Assembly: GCA_031769625.1 (NCBI GenBank)
Contig: JAUIMM010000040.1
Location: 13,460,501 to 13,524,500 of the forward strand
Direction of reading: 5' to 3'
Origin: Taudactylus pleione
Taxonomy: Eukaryota; Chordata; Amphibia; Anura; Myobatrachidae
Length of the DNA stretch: 64,000 bases
A program made the translations under genes and the position numbers. The notes under the pieces were generated by a model. That model searched no databases. It was not told the DNA's origin and saw only the letters and a program-made list of their open reading frames with translations. Below, piece after piece: positions 12,650-24,837 of this stretch (position 1 is its first letter; every line of letters starts with the position of its first letter).

Positions 12650-13430
12650 TAAGAGCAAAAGGTTTTTCCAGTTCTGTAATTCAAATGATGGTTAGGTCAT
12701 GAAAGCCTGCCTCTGCCCGCAGCTATTACAGGGTTTGGCATTCTTTCGGTCAATGGTGTTCCCAGAGAAAGTATGATCCTAAAGTGTTTAGGATTTCCAG
12801 GGTGCTGGCTTTTCTCAGGCAGGTTTAGACCGGGGTCTCTGCCTGGCTACTTTGAGAGTGCAGGTTTCTGCACTAGCAGTCTGGTTCCAGTGAAAGATTG
12901 CATCATTACCAGATGTTAGAATATTTTTTTCAAGGAGCTCTGTGAGTTCAGCTTCTTTTTGTTCCACCAGTAGCACCGTGGGATTTGTCTTTGGTTCTTA
13001 AGGGCCTACAAGTTCAGCCATTTGAACCTCTAGACTTGAAATGGTTGACAGCAAAGACATTTTCTCCTCGCTGTCTCTTCTACACATTCTCTGATTTGGC
13101 AGGATAGAGCTGTTTTTCATACAAGGTAGTGTCCCATTTTCATGTGAATGAAGAAATTGTAGTTCCTGTCTTTCAGGCTCCAGATCTTTCTGTAGATGAA
13201 GCCCATCTCTCAGCTGTACACACAGGCTGATCTCCCTGTCCCAAGCACGGTGACAGCACATTCTATCCTGTCTGTAGCGTGAGCATTTAGTCGTGGTGCC
13301 TCTGCTGAACAGTTGTGTACAGCCACAGCCACGTGGTCTTCTGTCCACACTTTTCTTAGGTTCTACGCCTTTGATACTTTTGCCTCTCAGGATGCTTCCG
13401 TTGGATGACGAGTTCTCCTTTCTGCTCAGG
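12650..13430 (+). pseudogene. DIRS copy 1 tyrosine recombinase remnant
   Basis: The N-terminal core-binding part is visible near 12690-12800 as ARSYYRVWHSFGQWC. The C-terminal catalytic part is visible near 13290-13410 as WSSVHTFLRFY followed by DTFASQDASVG. In DIRS recombinases this last block holds the region of the nucleophilic Tyr. Many stops lie between the two. Of the three copies in the window only this one keeps both ends of the domain. Confidence 0.7.
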
Positions 13431-13474
13431 AGCATCCCCCACCCTGGGGGAACTGCTTTAAAACATCCTCATGG

Positions 13475-13590
13475 TATACCTGAGGATCCCTATGGACCCT
13501 GAAGAAGAAAATTAGTGTTATGGTAGTCTTAACTTGATAAGTCCTTTTCTTTGGATTCCATAGGGTCCACAGGGCACCCACCCTGATGCA
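13475..13590. repeat. Internal complementary region of DIRS copy 1
   Basis: CCCTATGGACCCTGAAGAA is followed about 50 bp later by TTCCATAGGGTCCACAGG. These are the outer edges of the right and left terminal repeats placed back to back, the arrangement DIRS elements use to template their ends during circle formation. Confidence 0.7.
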
Positions 13591-13994
13591 CCTAGCTGCA
13601 TGGTTATTTTTTTTCTTTTGGTCATGGATTCCCTTAGTTTGTGTAAGAGTGTTTCTGGTGTATGATTGCTCTTCCTTCTCCTCTTTCCTTCTCCTGCCTT
13701 GAGACTTGTTAACATAACTGAAGGCCCGTTGCTAGGGGTGGGGTGTATTTGGAGAATTACCAGAGGCATCCTGGGAGCTGAAAGCTTTAACTGTTTGGTG
13801 CCTGAATCTCTTCAACCACATTATCCCCATGGTATGCCTGTGGACCTCGAAGAAAAGGAGTTAGCAAGGCAAGTCTACCATAACTCTAATTTTCTTCTTT
13901 TTTTTTTGTCTTCAATGAAGATTCCCCATGGACTACTTCAGAAGGAGGGTTCTCTTTTGGCTATAGCAGTTTATTAAACAAGGTGTGCTACTGC

Positions 13995-14141
13995 GTAGAC
14001 TCCATTTTTCCTGTTTCTCCAAGGAAGCTTCATACCCTGTTCCAACATGGCTGCCGAGATCACTGCTGAGCACGTAGTGTGTAGAGTGACAAGGAGACAG
14101 AAGTCTCCTGCTTAGCTCCTTTGAGAGACCCGGTTAATTCC
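13995..14141. repeat. Unclassified sequence interrupted by a MITE; continues 14511-14660
   Basis: The two segments around the MITE at 14142-14510 may be one older repeat. Features are CCAACATGGCTGCCGAG on the left and an AATAAA at about 14646 on the right. A solo LTR was considered, but no terminal repeats or second copy were found. Confidence 0.25.
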
Positions 14142-14510
14142 ATACAGATGTGTTCTCACTCTTCTTTGCTTTAGTTGCGCCAAACAGCCCCTCTGGGTGC
14201 ACCCGGTCCCGTGAGACTCTGCTATTACCAGGCGTGTTTTAAATCGCAATGCAACATGGATGCTCCAGGAGATTGTGATGATTAATTTGATAAGAGACAC
14301 TTCTATATCTGTGTGCAACTGAGTCTCCCTTTCAGTATGCAGTTGGTAGTTCAGTTTACATACTCTGCTGTATACAGAAGTGTTTTCAGCAAAAAAAAAA
14401 AAAAGATGCCTGATGCTGGCAAATTTGCACGTGACCTCACTGCTCACTAACGCAGGGCATATCTCACTGCACTGTGTATTGAGGCTAGATGAGCAAGGAC
14501 ACATCTGTAT
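14142..14510. mobile_element. MITE with TACAGATGTGT(T/C)CTCA ends, copy 1
   Basis: Left TACAGATGTGTTCTCACTC and right GAGCAAGGACACATCTGTA are inverted. Next to the ends lie CCAAACAGCCC and TTGAGGCTAG, also found in the copy at 44682-45147. The interior has an A14 run and no coding sequence. Confidence 0.8.
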
Positions 14511-15149
14511 AAAAGCTGTTCCAGCATCCCTGCACCGCTGTCTGTTTGCAGCATACACTCACTGGCTGGGGAGCTGTATAGAACCCTGCTCTGCTTCATT
14601 ACCAGTGTGCATGTACCAGTGAGTATGGCTGTACCTGCTATCTATCAATAAACCAACAGCTCTGGCTAAGTAACTGGGCTGTTCATATGGAGTAATCTGC
14701 TGATTTGTGCCTTCATCACTTTGCAATATCAACACCTGCATGCACCATTTCCAGCAAATGCGATCACACTTTTTTACATGTCCAATTCCAAGTATTCCTG
14801 ACTGAGCTGGGGATTGTTTCACATTCTAACAAGGTGACCCTTGTTACAGGTAGGGGCGTAGCGAGGGTGGTTCCAGTGGAGCATGAGCTCTGGGCACCAA
14901 AATGGACAAAGCGCCATTCAGGGTTCCGGAATTCATGGGGCGCTACACAGGATGACGGATGTTTGTTAGTTTAATGTCTGTATGTTTGCGCTATATCCTA
15001 AATATGTTATGGATCTGAGATCTGTTTCTGCATTTCATGCTCCCTCAAACTGCCCGGATTGCCTCCCCTCCAGCCCTCCCTCCTCTGTGATCATCTTTTA
15101 TCACCTCCCCTTTCCTGTCAGATTCATTACATTCACTTCTCACCTCTCT

Positions 15150-15330
15150 AGCGTGTGATCTGCTCTTTGCCCCCTGTCCACTCCTTTCTTATTGGCTTCC
15201 ATTATCCCCCCCCCTCTCCTCTCCTTTCTTATTGGCCTCTGTCAGCTCCCCTCTCTGATGGCACTTTACTTTCCCCTCTCCTCTTTGATCCCCTCCCTCT
15301 GTCTCTCCTCATTCTGTGCTTCAATGAACT
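15150..15330. repeat. Pyrimidine-rich tract
   Basis: About 180 bp of CT-rich sequence with repeated TCTCCTTTCTTATTGGC. The leucine/proline/serine-rich ORF over it follows from composition only. Confidence 0.6.
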
Positions 15331-15569
15331 TAAGTGACACATCTGAGGTAAAATCCTAAACTTAAATTATAAGGTATGAGTTTAAGAATAGTCACTGCTT
15401 TGCTATATAAAGTAATGTTGGTGTTCCCAGGCATGACCGCAAAGTGTATTTGAAAGGTCTTTTAAAAAATATTAGGAGACCTGAAATAATAATAATAATG
15501 GTGGTAGACAGAACATGATTAGTAGTATGCACATTAATATAGGTGCAATGTATATTTTCTAAGTAGGAA

Positions 15570-15618
15570 CATAGCTGAGAAGGGAGCTTCCCATATAGCT
15601 GAGAAGGGAGCTTCCTAT
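15570..15618. repeat. Short tandem duplication
   Basis: Two copies of a 24-bp unit, ATAGCTGAGAAGGGAGCTTCC plus two or three bases, lie head to tail. Confidence 0.85.
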
Positions 15619-16167
15619 AGGTGTTCCCACTGTTGTGAAAGCTTCTTGGGCAGTAATAAGCTGTGCACCCTGGTGAATTTCACTCTGGCACATGTATTCT
15701 GTCAATTTAAATGTTCAGAATATATAATACAATCTCCTCTATTGACTAATAATTCAAATGAGACAAGTCAGATACTAGGTGCTATACATAAATAAAGCAG
15801 TGCCAAAGGAGTTACCCCTTAATGTCAGATAGGGCATCACCAAGGCATTCTATTCCCCCAATGGGACCTCAATGCCCAGCGTGATACTGCCACTGTTTGC
15901 TGTTTTTATCTTCACTTCAGTATTCCCCTGCAGGCTGTCCATACCCCACTGGCACAGTTCATGCACTTTCTCCGGCCGCCATAGTTCCATGCTACTCCTC
16001 TGGTTACAGGTCTCCTTGTTATAGCGTGGCTGGCATAAACTGATGCTGGTTGGCACTTTGGCAGAGAGTCCTATGCTCGTCTCACTGATTTAATGTAAAC
16101 CAGCCCAGCATACAGCACTTGTTTAATTTACAGTATTCCCCCCCCCCACCCTTGGAAATTCATACAG

Positions 16168-16502
16168 CAGTTGTTCCCAAACTAACTTGTATCACAGCAC
16201 CCCAGGATATCTGCATTGTTTTCATAGCACCACTAGGCCAAACGTGTTTTTTTTTTTTTTTATATTGATAAATTTGGCAAAATGTATTACATTCAGTTAA
16301 TTGTGCTTATTTTTTCATCTTTAGGTCCAGTTATCTGGTGGCGAAGGGTTGCCCTTCTGTTTATCCATTTATTTTATGATTGGCAGCAACCAACACTGGT
16401 TTTTCTTTTACATTGACTATGTATAATTTGATTTGGTCCTGGACCAGCAACCCCTATAAACCCCTGCAAGTGCCCCATGGCACCCCGGGATGGGAACCGT
16501 TG
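16168..16502. mobile_element. hAT MITE with perfect 8-bp target duplication
   Basis: The left end CAGTTGTTCCCAAAC and the inverted right end GATGGGAACCGTTG are flanked by identical TCATACAG at 16160-16167 and 16503-16510. An intact duplication suggests a relatively recent insertion. No coding capacity. Confidence 0.9.
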
Positions 16503-16703
16503 TCATACAGTATTAATGACCTCTGATAACTGCGATGTTATAAGTTAAGCAAACATCAGCAACATGCTGCAAGGTTTCTTTTGAACCACAGCAGTTATCT
16601 GAATGACAACATGGCTCACCTGTTGTCAGTTTAATACTATCAGCATCTGCATTTTAGCATGTAAAATTATTGTACATTTGAAAAAAAAGGATTTATGGCT
16701 TAG

Positions 16704-17015
16704 AGCGGTATCCAATTAGCCTCGAACAATGTTCGGGTGCTAATTGACCACCGCGATCGGCGAAAAAAAGGGATTTTTCGTCATTTTTTTTTTCCCCCAC
16801 CCTATCCTATTATTTCAATCGAAATAATAGGATAGTTCTCCTGGAAACGCATATGTGGCACGACAAGCTCACGGACCTATGTGTGTTTGCCTTTTTTCAG
16901 GTGAAAAGACCGCGATCATTTTTGATTTTTTTTTCGGGACATTTCGGGGTAATTAGATAGCCACAGGCGAGGTAATTAGCTACGGTAATTTACAGCGGCT
17001 AATTGGATACCCCCC
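16704..17015. mobile_element. MITE with GGTATCCAATTAGCC ends
   Basis: GCGGTATCCAATTAGCC on the left and GGCTAATTGGATACCCCCC on the right are inverted. The body holds a separate perfect hairpin, CTATCCTATTATTTC and its inverse, at about 16802-16836. Confidence 0.85.
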
Positions 17016-18034
17016 TTACATCCATAATATTTCTTTGCAATCTGGGTTGTTACAGAGAGAAACAAGGCACTCTCAATTTATGTAGTGAAAATCTTTAGTC
17101 TTCTATACAGATTATTTTCACTTTATGATTGGTGAGTGCTTGTCTTTCGTGTGTCTAAGTTATGGTCTACTGTTGCTTAGAAACTCCTGTAGATCGTGTC
17201 ACCAAACCTTAGCTTTGTCAAATGAAGTACACTTGTAATATGAAGTTCTTAAAGCATGTTGATATTTCAGCTTTAAAAGATAAAAATAAATCTCCCTTAT
17301 GCATTTGTGAACGGTGTGGACAAAAAGATCCTTAAAATATGCAATGAGAAAAAAAAAATTACTTAAATGCCATTTTATCCCATGTGGTTTATTTATCTTG
17401 AAGTATGATATGACTTTATAGAAAGGTCTTATCTCTCAAAATTGTCCATTCTGTTAAATAATTTGTGCACAAATAGAACAGACAAATTCTTCAAATGTCA
17501 GTTTGAAATGGCATGAAACACCTTTATTTTTCTTTCTCAGTCAATTTAAAAAAGTAGTACCATACAACTGTAAAATTAACTTACTTCTCTAAAGCTAACC
17601 TTCAACTTTAAAGTCAAAAACCATTTCTTCAGAAATGATCAAATTAAAGATTTAATGAATGCAAGAAACAAACAGTACGGGAACTTTTTAATTGAAATGA
17701 ACATTTTTTGAAGATTACATGGAAAATTAGGTTATTCTGTTGATGTAAGTTCTAGTCCCATACCATTAAAACAAAACAAAAAAGGAACAAATGGAATATA
17801 AATTAAATATTCTATAATAAATACAGTCGTCCTCCTCCTTTTTACAATCCAAGATTTCAATTTTAATCAATACAACTATTTTGACACCACAAAAATTAAA
17901 CTTAAATACAGATTGTCTCCCATATCGAAATATCCCGAAATACGGAATCATTTTGGTATGACTGAGATAATGAAACCTTTGATTTTTCATGGTTCAATGT
18001 ATACAAACTTTGTTTAAGGCACAAATTATTAAAA

Positions 18035-18265
18035 CTACTTTTGGGGTTCCGAGTCGAACAGAGTCCCGGCTTGCGTCGGCTGTAAATTCAAAATGCTGAT
18101 TTAAAACCCAAATCTCTGTTTTGGATTGCATGTAAACTGGTCCAAATTACATGATTATAGCGGTTTGTATTCATTTTAAAGCAATCCAAAATCAAATCCC
18201 GGCCAAAACACTTGAGGGTGGTTTTAACAAAACCAAGATATGGAGGTCCGAGCACATCTCTACTA
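18035..18265. repeat. Second copy of the TAGAGATGTG MITE family, 5' decayed
   Basis: It shares TTTTGGGGTTCCGAGTCGAA-like sequence, the GAGGGTGGTTTTAACAAAAC block and the CACATCTCTACTA end with 8885-9076. The left terminus is not recognisable. Confidence 0.6.
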
Positions 18266-18548
18266 GACCCTAGGCTGCTCATTTTACAAGATTGGCTGTA
18301 ATTTCACACCATTTGAAATAGGAACTGAAAAAAAATGTCTCCATTTGTAGACATTTTATTATACTGGTTGTAACCTGTAATATTCACTACTACCATTAAA
18401 TTCACGCACTGAGGATTTGGGTTAAGTGTTTTATGATTAATTTTGATAAATCCATTTATCCTTGAAAGGGCTAAACTCATCCACCTTGGGCTATTATTTA
18501 ATATTTTTGTAGGTATCCAATTCTATTACTTATGTGGATATCTAGCTA

Positions 18549-19659
18549 CACTGTATGGACAAAAGTATTCGGATGCTTGACCATTACACCAACGGGGACT
18601 GTAATGACATTATATACGGTATGTCATTTAATATGGAGTTGGTCCCCCTTTTACAGCTATAACCACTTCCACTCTACTTGGAAGGCTTTTCACAAGATTT
18701 TGGAGGGTTTCTGTTGGAATTTGTGCTCATTCTTTCTGTAGAGCATATATGAGGTCATGCACAGATGTTTCAGGAGAAGGCCTGGCTCGCAATCTCCATT
18801 CCAGTTCATCCCAAAGGTGCTTGATAGGGTTGAGATCAGGGCTCTGTGCGGGCCAGTCAAGTTCTTCTTCACCAAACTCATCAAAGCATGTCTTTATAGT
18901 CCTTGCTTTGTCACTGGGGAAGGCCCTTTTCTATTCCAACGTGACTGTACCCCAAACTGTTGCCACATAATAGTTGGAAGCGTAGCATTAATGAAGCATT
19001 AAGATTGCCCTTCACTAGAGATAAGGGGCCAAGCCCAAACTCTGAAAAACAGCCCCATATCATTATCCCTCCACCAAACTTCACAGTTGGCACAATGCAG
19101 TCACGCCGGTAACGTTCTCCCAGCATCTGCCAAACCCAGACTCAACCATCTGACTGCCAAACACAGAAGCTTGATTTGTCACTCCACTGAACATGTTTCC
19201 ACAGTCCAGTGTCTCTGTGTGCTTTATACCACTTCATCCGACTCTTGGCATTGGACTTGGTGATGTGAAGCTTGCATGCAGCTGTTTGGCCATGGAAACC
19301 CATTCCATTAAGCTCTCACCACAAAGTTTTTGTTTACATTAATGCCATTAGCTGTTTGGTTTTTTTCAGCTATGGAATCAGCAACTGTTACGCACCATCA
19401 CTCTCTGATTTTACATGGTCTTCCACTTCATGGCAGAGTTGCTGCTGTTTCTAAACGTTTCCACTTTCTAATATCACTTACAGTTGAACGTGGAATATCC
19501 AGCAAGGATGAAGTCACTGAGCTCTTCAGAACTACCCATTTGTATCACAAATATTTGCAAATGCAGGTTCCATGACTAGGTGCTTTATTTTATACACCTG
19601 TGGAAATGGGTCTGATTGAAACACCTCAATTCAATAAGTAACAGTTGTGGCATATAGTG
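18549..19659 (-). mobile_element. Tc1-like transposon, reverse orientation, decayed
   Basis: The ends CACTGTATGGACAAAAGTAT and (inverse) CACTATATGCCACAACTG are bordered by TA. The minus strand keeps transposase fragments, including a [20 protein letters not shown] block at about 19030-19090, typical of the second catalytic Asp region of Tc1 transposases. The frame is broken by many stops. It belongs to the same family as the + strand copy at 45681-47534, with which it shares the GGGGAAGGCC and GCGAGCCAGGCCTTCTC blocks in inverse. Confidence 0.9.
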
Positions 19660-19984
19660 TACCTTAAAAGCTTATTAATCTAAACTCATATTTACTGTAA
19701 ATGTAATAACAAATACAGTATAAGAACTAATACAAAATCTGGAAAAGGGGAGGATGGTGTTTGGAGAAATCTGATTTTCCTATTGGATAGGTGAAATATC
19801 CTGAAAATTATAGCATTGCGCAAGTTCTGCAAGTTATGATATGCTCTTCTTTGTGAAATAAGATATGATGCTCTGTAGGCCTAATTAAATTGCCATAACC
19901 TAAAATTAATGGGCATTAACCCTCCAAATATTGTCCTTTTACAACCATACAATTTTTAAGTTTCTTTAAAAGATTGGCTGTACA

Positions 19985-20560
19985 GTCAAAACATTTATAC
20001 ATACAACACCACATTCAGAAAATACTTCCTCAAATCTTTGATTTTAGTTGCTTGCTTTTTTTTTTTGTGTACACTTTTCCGACCAGGATGTTCCTAATAC
20101 ATATACTAGATAATCCATTCTTAGTGACCACTCATAAATTTTGGCACATTCTAAAACATGCATTTAAACTGAACCCATATATATCTAGGGAACCCAGACA
20201 TCCAAGATGGCATTGGAGGATCAGCCCTTCACATTTTGGCATCTGGTGGGTTGAAACAAGTAGGCCAACTACTAGAAAACAAAAAACCTCTAAGAACCCT
20301 CTGGTATTTTTCTATGGCTTGTATGTACACAAAACAATTTGCCCATGCAGCCTAATCTTTTCTTCAAGCACAACATCAGTGTTTCCAATGTATCGCTGCT
20401 GCTGGCTTGGGACAATCCATTGGATATCTTGTCTGCTAACATCATGAAAAAGAAAGTCTTAGCAATACACTACTATAACCATCTATCTCTTACATTAATT
20501 TCAAAATATGCATTACAAAATGGCTGGTAAGCTTCCCTTCTTTATATATTGACAAATTGC
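19985..20560 (+). pseudogene. Possible L1/Tx1-type LINE remnant
   Basis: The region around 20205-20330 translates, with frame changes, to a short stretch ending GLKQVGQLLENK. It resembles the C-terminal tail of L1/Tx1-type reverse transcriptases, where a hydrophobic segment precedes a Gly-Ile/Val-x-x-(I/V)-x-x-L motif. No catalytic RT block is visible. This is a weak call; the 157-codon ORF over it may be chance. Confidence 0.25.
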
Positions 20561-20598
20561 TTAAGGCCCTATGGGATTCTACAAAGACTCTATTTTGT

Positions 20599-20937
20599 GG
20601 ATGTAGTTATGTGACCACTGGTCACAATCCCGACTGTAGAATGCCGGCAAAGGATTTATAATAGGAAATGTATTTCAACGCCTATTGCAATCCCAACGCC
20701 GGAATCCAGGATGATGCGTCCCCGAACAAGGTAAGTTCGGGGCCCCCGTCCTGTTAGCCGTGGGGGTTAGGTTTAGGGCAGCTTGCAAGGTTAGCGTTTT
20801 TTTGAGGGGGGAGGTTAGGATTAGGCACCCCCCCCATGGAAGGGTTAGGTTTAGGGAGCAGTGGGGGGGGGGGTTAGGGATAGGCGTCTGCCCAGGAGTT
20901 TAGGGCTAAACAGCCGCCAGCATTTCAATCCCATTCC
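20599..20937. mobile_element. Non-autonomous transposon with telomere-like GGTTAGG blocks, copy 1
   Basis: The ends are GGATGTAGTTATG and CATTTCAATCCCATTCC, the same pair that bounds the 673-bp insertion at 46386-47058. The interior contains repeated GGGTTAGGTTTAGGG and GGTTAGGATTAGG blocks in G-rich sequence. No clean target duplication is seen for this copy. Confidence 0.75.
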
Positions 20938-21279
20938 ACTTTTTGATGTCACCTATGGCGAGATTTTACTTTTTTTTTTTTTTTTTATATAGGTGTTATT
21001 TATCAGAAGTTTTACATTTGGGCAAGCAAATAGATACAATTGCCCCAAATGTCATGATCCAGCAGCAGCTTTCTTCCACATATTTAAAAAAAGGAAATCT
21101 TTCTCTGTATAGTGCAAATACACTCATCTGACAGAGAAACTGACAGCTTCTTCCATTCATAATACATGCCACCACACTTATGCATTAAATGGCGTCATCC
21201 GCAGTTTAAGTACTTTATATAGGCAGATAGCTCTGCAATCCTTTCTCATATAATTTTCAGTGAATATAGCAACATATCA

Positions 21280-22290
21280 TGTTTTAAGCGACTTTCAATG
21301 AGCATTGCTAGTAGGTGCCAGAGAGGTGGGTCCATCAATCTCCAATATCAACGTGCAAGAGTTTCAATAGAGTACTATGACTGCAGAACATCAGAGAAGA
21401 CATCTGGCACGTGACACAGCTGTGGCCAACTAAAATCTTTGGACGATCATTAACAGCGTTGTCTGACTCATTGTAACATCAGACCAGCACGCAACATTGC
21501 AGCAGAAAACAGCGAAACAAAGCTGGGGTCACAAGAAAAATTAGTATTGAAACCGTGTAATGTTTCCTTTCTTCTATGGGGTTCAGGAGCCAACAGCCCA
21601 CTCTGGTTGCATTGCTGACCCCACGGCACTAAACTGTGTACATTGCCCTAGCTAGTGAACGCCTCCACTGGACACACGAAGACTTGAAACATGTAGCCTG
21701 TTTCTACGAGTCAAGGTTCCAAACTTTTTTGGGCAGATGGACAATTACATGTGTGGAGAAAACTGCACAAGGCAAATGGACCTTACATGCCAGCAAGTGA
21801 CTGTCCAGGGCGGCGCTCTTTTATGGTGTGGGGTGTTTTCAGCTGGCACGCCTAGGGTCCCTTGATATATCTGCAGACAACACTGACCAGATGCATATCA
21901 GTTGCACCCGTTAATGTCGTGCATTCACTCACACAGGAGCAGTCACTTTAAGCACAACAATGTGCCACCGCACGGGTCCAAAACCACCAGATTATGGCAG
22001 GAGTAACATTACCCTGAGTTTGTCATCATGGCACCCTCGTTTGCTGGATTTCAACCCAATAGATCACATATAGGATGCAGATCAACGGGCCATCAATAGC
22101 AGGTTTCCATCATGGGCGAATATTAGAGAATTCTGGATAATTATTCAGGAGGGATGGTGTTTACGGTCTACCATTATTTTTTAAAACTTGTGGAGTCAAT
22201 GTCCCGTTGTGTAGCTGCTGTAATACAATCTAACGGTTGACCTACATGTTACTAGATGGGTGTCTGAGTATTTCTGTCACAATAGTGTCG
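21280..22290 (+). mobile_element. Old Tc1-like transposon remnant
   Basis: The + strand resembles Tc1 transposase across about 900 bp, with stops and frameshifts. Recognisable pieces are a helix-turn-helix region near 21330-21500, a WCGVFSAG segment near 21820-21850 (second catalytic Asp region) and LLDFNPIDH near 22045-22070 (third region). Terminal repeats could not be identified, so the limits are approximate. This copy is more diverged than the others. Confidence 0.7.
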
Positions 22291-23094
22291 ATAGTACTTG
22301 TAGTCTTTCATTTATCTTCACTATGTTTACTGGCTTCTGTACTCTGTAAAACCTCATATGTTATAAACTACAAGAACCACTATGCAGCACTCAGTAAAAA
22401 GGACTGATGCCCCCTGATGTTGTTGACACAAGTCTATAATAGAGGTCTTTCTAATCTCAGCTGCTTCTGTCCACTCCTAATAAGTGCTTTATCTTTTTGT
22501 TACGAAGATACAAATAAATTATCCAAGTTCCATTTTCTTTTCTTTAAAAAAAAAAAACCCAGCAAAGCTGTCAAATTACATTTCTTGTTATGATTTCCCA
22601 ATATCTTTTTGCAATGTGGAGAATGTGTATATATTAGAAATGACAGTGTGCTAATCATCCTTTTTCTTTCTTATAAAGTCCAATCTTCACAAAGAGTTTG
22701 GTTCATCTTCGTAACATCACAAAGACCTCCCAAAAGACATGCGCATGCACCGAATCACATTAAATGCCTTGACACGCTCCTCACTCACCAAATCTTGCAC
22801 AGAGGGTCACTATAACTGCCTCAAATCTTTCCTCTGGCTCATTTCTCCTCAGTTCAGTCTTAATGTAGTCATCTCTCTATAAGACCACACACTCTGAAAC
22901 CCCCACAGGTGCAGTGCCAGCAACCTAATTCAGCCTCTGGTGCTCAAAACTCCAACCCTGGTAGTCCTATCAGACTAGCTGTTTCAAAAGTGCTCCCGTT
23001 CTGCACTGTGGCTTTGGAAATAATGCTGTTCTGATGCTGACTACTTTCATGTTTCTTCCTATTACAATATCCTCTCCCCAAACAAACCTTGTGT

Positions 23095-23345
23095 GGTATG
23101 ATTGATCGACAGTCATCAGGTTGGCATGAGAATGTTGACAGCGACCATGTTGACATTCACATGTCTACACAAATATGTTGACTTGCTGAGCTGTCGACAA
23201 ACTCCCTGGTGGTCTAGTGGTCTGTTACCTTCTCCTGATGGCAGCAATGACTCCAGCATCATCTTCCAGGTCCCTGCGGTCACATGAGTTGTCTTAGTAC
23301 CGGCATTCTAGGGAGTATCTCCTAACCATAATCTCTAACCCTCCC
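23095..23345. repeat. MITE-like repeat with GTTGACA/TGTCAAC motifs and an embedded tRNA-like 5' end
   Basis: Alternating GTTGACA, TGTCGAC and GTCTACA motifs resemble the repeat at 53285-53560. At 23203-23221 the sequence TCCCTGGTGGTCTAGTGGT equals the first 19 nt of vertebrate tRNA-Glu. The remaining tRNA does not follow. The right part (CCTAACCATAATCTCTAACC) resembles the CCTAACC-bearing family. Confidence 0.45.
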
Positions 23346-23840
23346 TCAAGTGCCGAACTCTAACAACCCCCCACAGCTCTCTGCCATCTCTTTGCTATTA
23401 TCAACTTGATTCTCTGCCCTGTGCCCCACGTAACCCCTCCTCATAACCTTGGCTACATGCTTGAAATAAAAATGTATACCATTCACCATATTTACTATAT
23501 TCACCTTCATCTACCCAACCTCTTTGTCCTGCTAATTTCTATGCTATTTATGCGGCCACCCTCAGTTTGTTCATGTCTGTAGCTGACTTTGGGATACTCT
23601 TCCTCCTCAACTGGTCTTCTCACCCTTATTTCCTCCAAGTTACTTCACTCCCCAAATGCCTGCCCCTCACCTTTATCATCTCTTTAACCTCTTTCTCTCC
23701 ACTGTCGCTTCCCATTCATATGAAAATTTGTCTTCGAATTCCATCTATAGTTCATCTCGTATGGCTGCAAAAGGGAATTCAATCATTGTACTACATCTGG
23801 AGGAAGTAGTCCTATTGAAATTCAAAACTGGTACATATAC

Positions 23841-24000
23841 CAGAGGTTCCCAAACTCTGTCCTCAAGGCACCCTAACAGTCCAGGTTTTAAGGATATCCA
23901 TGCTTGACCACAGGTGACTTAATTAGTACCGCAGTCCATTTTACTTTAACCACCTGTGCTCAACTATGGATTCCTTGAGGAACGCGTTTGGGAACCTCTG
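23841..24000. mobile_element. hAT MITE (CAGAGGTTCCCAAAC) with perfect 8-bp target duplication
   Basis: CAGAGGTTCCCAAACTC and GCGTTTGGGAACCTCTG are inverted ends. ACATATAC is repeated exactly at 23833-23840 and 24001-24008. The body contains no ORF of note. Confidence 0.93.
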
Positions 24001-24439
24001 ACATATACATTAGTCTAAAAAATCTTTGCGTAAAATATCCATATTCTCATGCCATAGCATACCACATCTTTAATTCCCTGTGCTTGTATGTAGTGATTGC
24101 ACATAAACTGTCCACCTTTAGAAATAATTGCCCAATTCAAAATTACCAGAGTATTAAGACCTCTTTTTTTTGAGTCTTTTAATATGAGATTGTCTGTCTG
24201 CACATTGTTTTTTTTTTTTAAATATCTACATATTCAGACATCTTTGATGGAGTTAAGTCTGTAATGGACATAATTGGTCGTCCTTGAAGAGCCTGTATAT
24301 CTTTACAGTATGTACTTCAGGGATTAAGTGGAAGATGGGATACTTTTTGTGAAATAATTTTTAACCATATTCACTCTTATTCAGTAGTTCTTTTTAAGAA
24401 ATCTTTTTTTTTTTTCAATAATATATAAATTTCAGACTC

Positions 24440-24780
24440 TGTACTGTATTCAATTAGTTTCGCACTCGCGATAAAGTTCCGCCTGCCGTACTTTTCGCCT
24501 ATATCGCGTCTTTTGGCAACGGAAAATTATTGTGCGCATCTCCGCTATTCACTGTATTGAATTCCAAAAGACACAAAAACGGTGACACGCGAAGTCAAAA
24601 CAGGTTGAAAGTGGTGTCAGAATCGGGGAAATCAGCCAGAACCCCCCAAAAAGATGCAGAACCATTGGGGATCAATGTAGTAGTGCCCAATTAGTCCTAA
24701 TAAAACTGTTTGTTTGGGGTACTTAAGTTGGTACAATTGCCTCTAATTAGCGTCTTTGCACAAGTTATGAAGAATGGCAT
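24440..24780. repeat. Probable MITE fragment with CTGTATTCAATTAG start
   Basis: CTGTATTCAATTAGTTTCGC on the left and a second, inverted-like CACTGTATTGAATTCC at 24549-24564 suggest a foldback element or two partial copies. The right limit is uncertain. Confidence 0.4.
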
Positions 24781-24837
24781 AAAGCAGTATTTTTTGGAGA
24801 AAATAAGTACAGATGTGCTCAGCTAGTTTGTTGCTCT

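Larger units (their letters stand above)
9376..13915 (+). mobile_element. DIRS-type retrotransposon copy 1 (most complete)
   Basis: DIRS elements carry inverted terminal repeats and a tyrosine recombinase instead of LTRs and integrase. Here a left terminal repeat (about 9376-9490) is inverted at 13755-13870. In between come a leader, an ORF1 fragment, reverse transcriptase, RNase H, a recombinase remnant and an internal complementary region at 13475-13590. All reading frames are broken. The leader joins directly to mid-ORF1, because about 0.8 kb present in copy 2 is missing. The element sits in + orientation inside the CADPS2 intron. Confidence 0.88.

Noticed and set aside
13995..14660. A solo LTR or endogenous retrovirus
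   Set aside because: There is an AATAAA and a split segment, but no paired repeat, primer-binding site, polypurine tract or gag/pol/env motif.
15850..16056. A 68-codon minus-strand ORF with protein-like composition
   Set aside because: It has no motif I can name, no splice or start context and no second copy; a decayed coding fragment is possible but unsupported.
19974..20447. A 157-codon ORF as a host gene
   Set aside because: The only resemblance found is to a LINE tail, and that lies in another frame; kept only as a weak LINE remnant.
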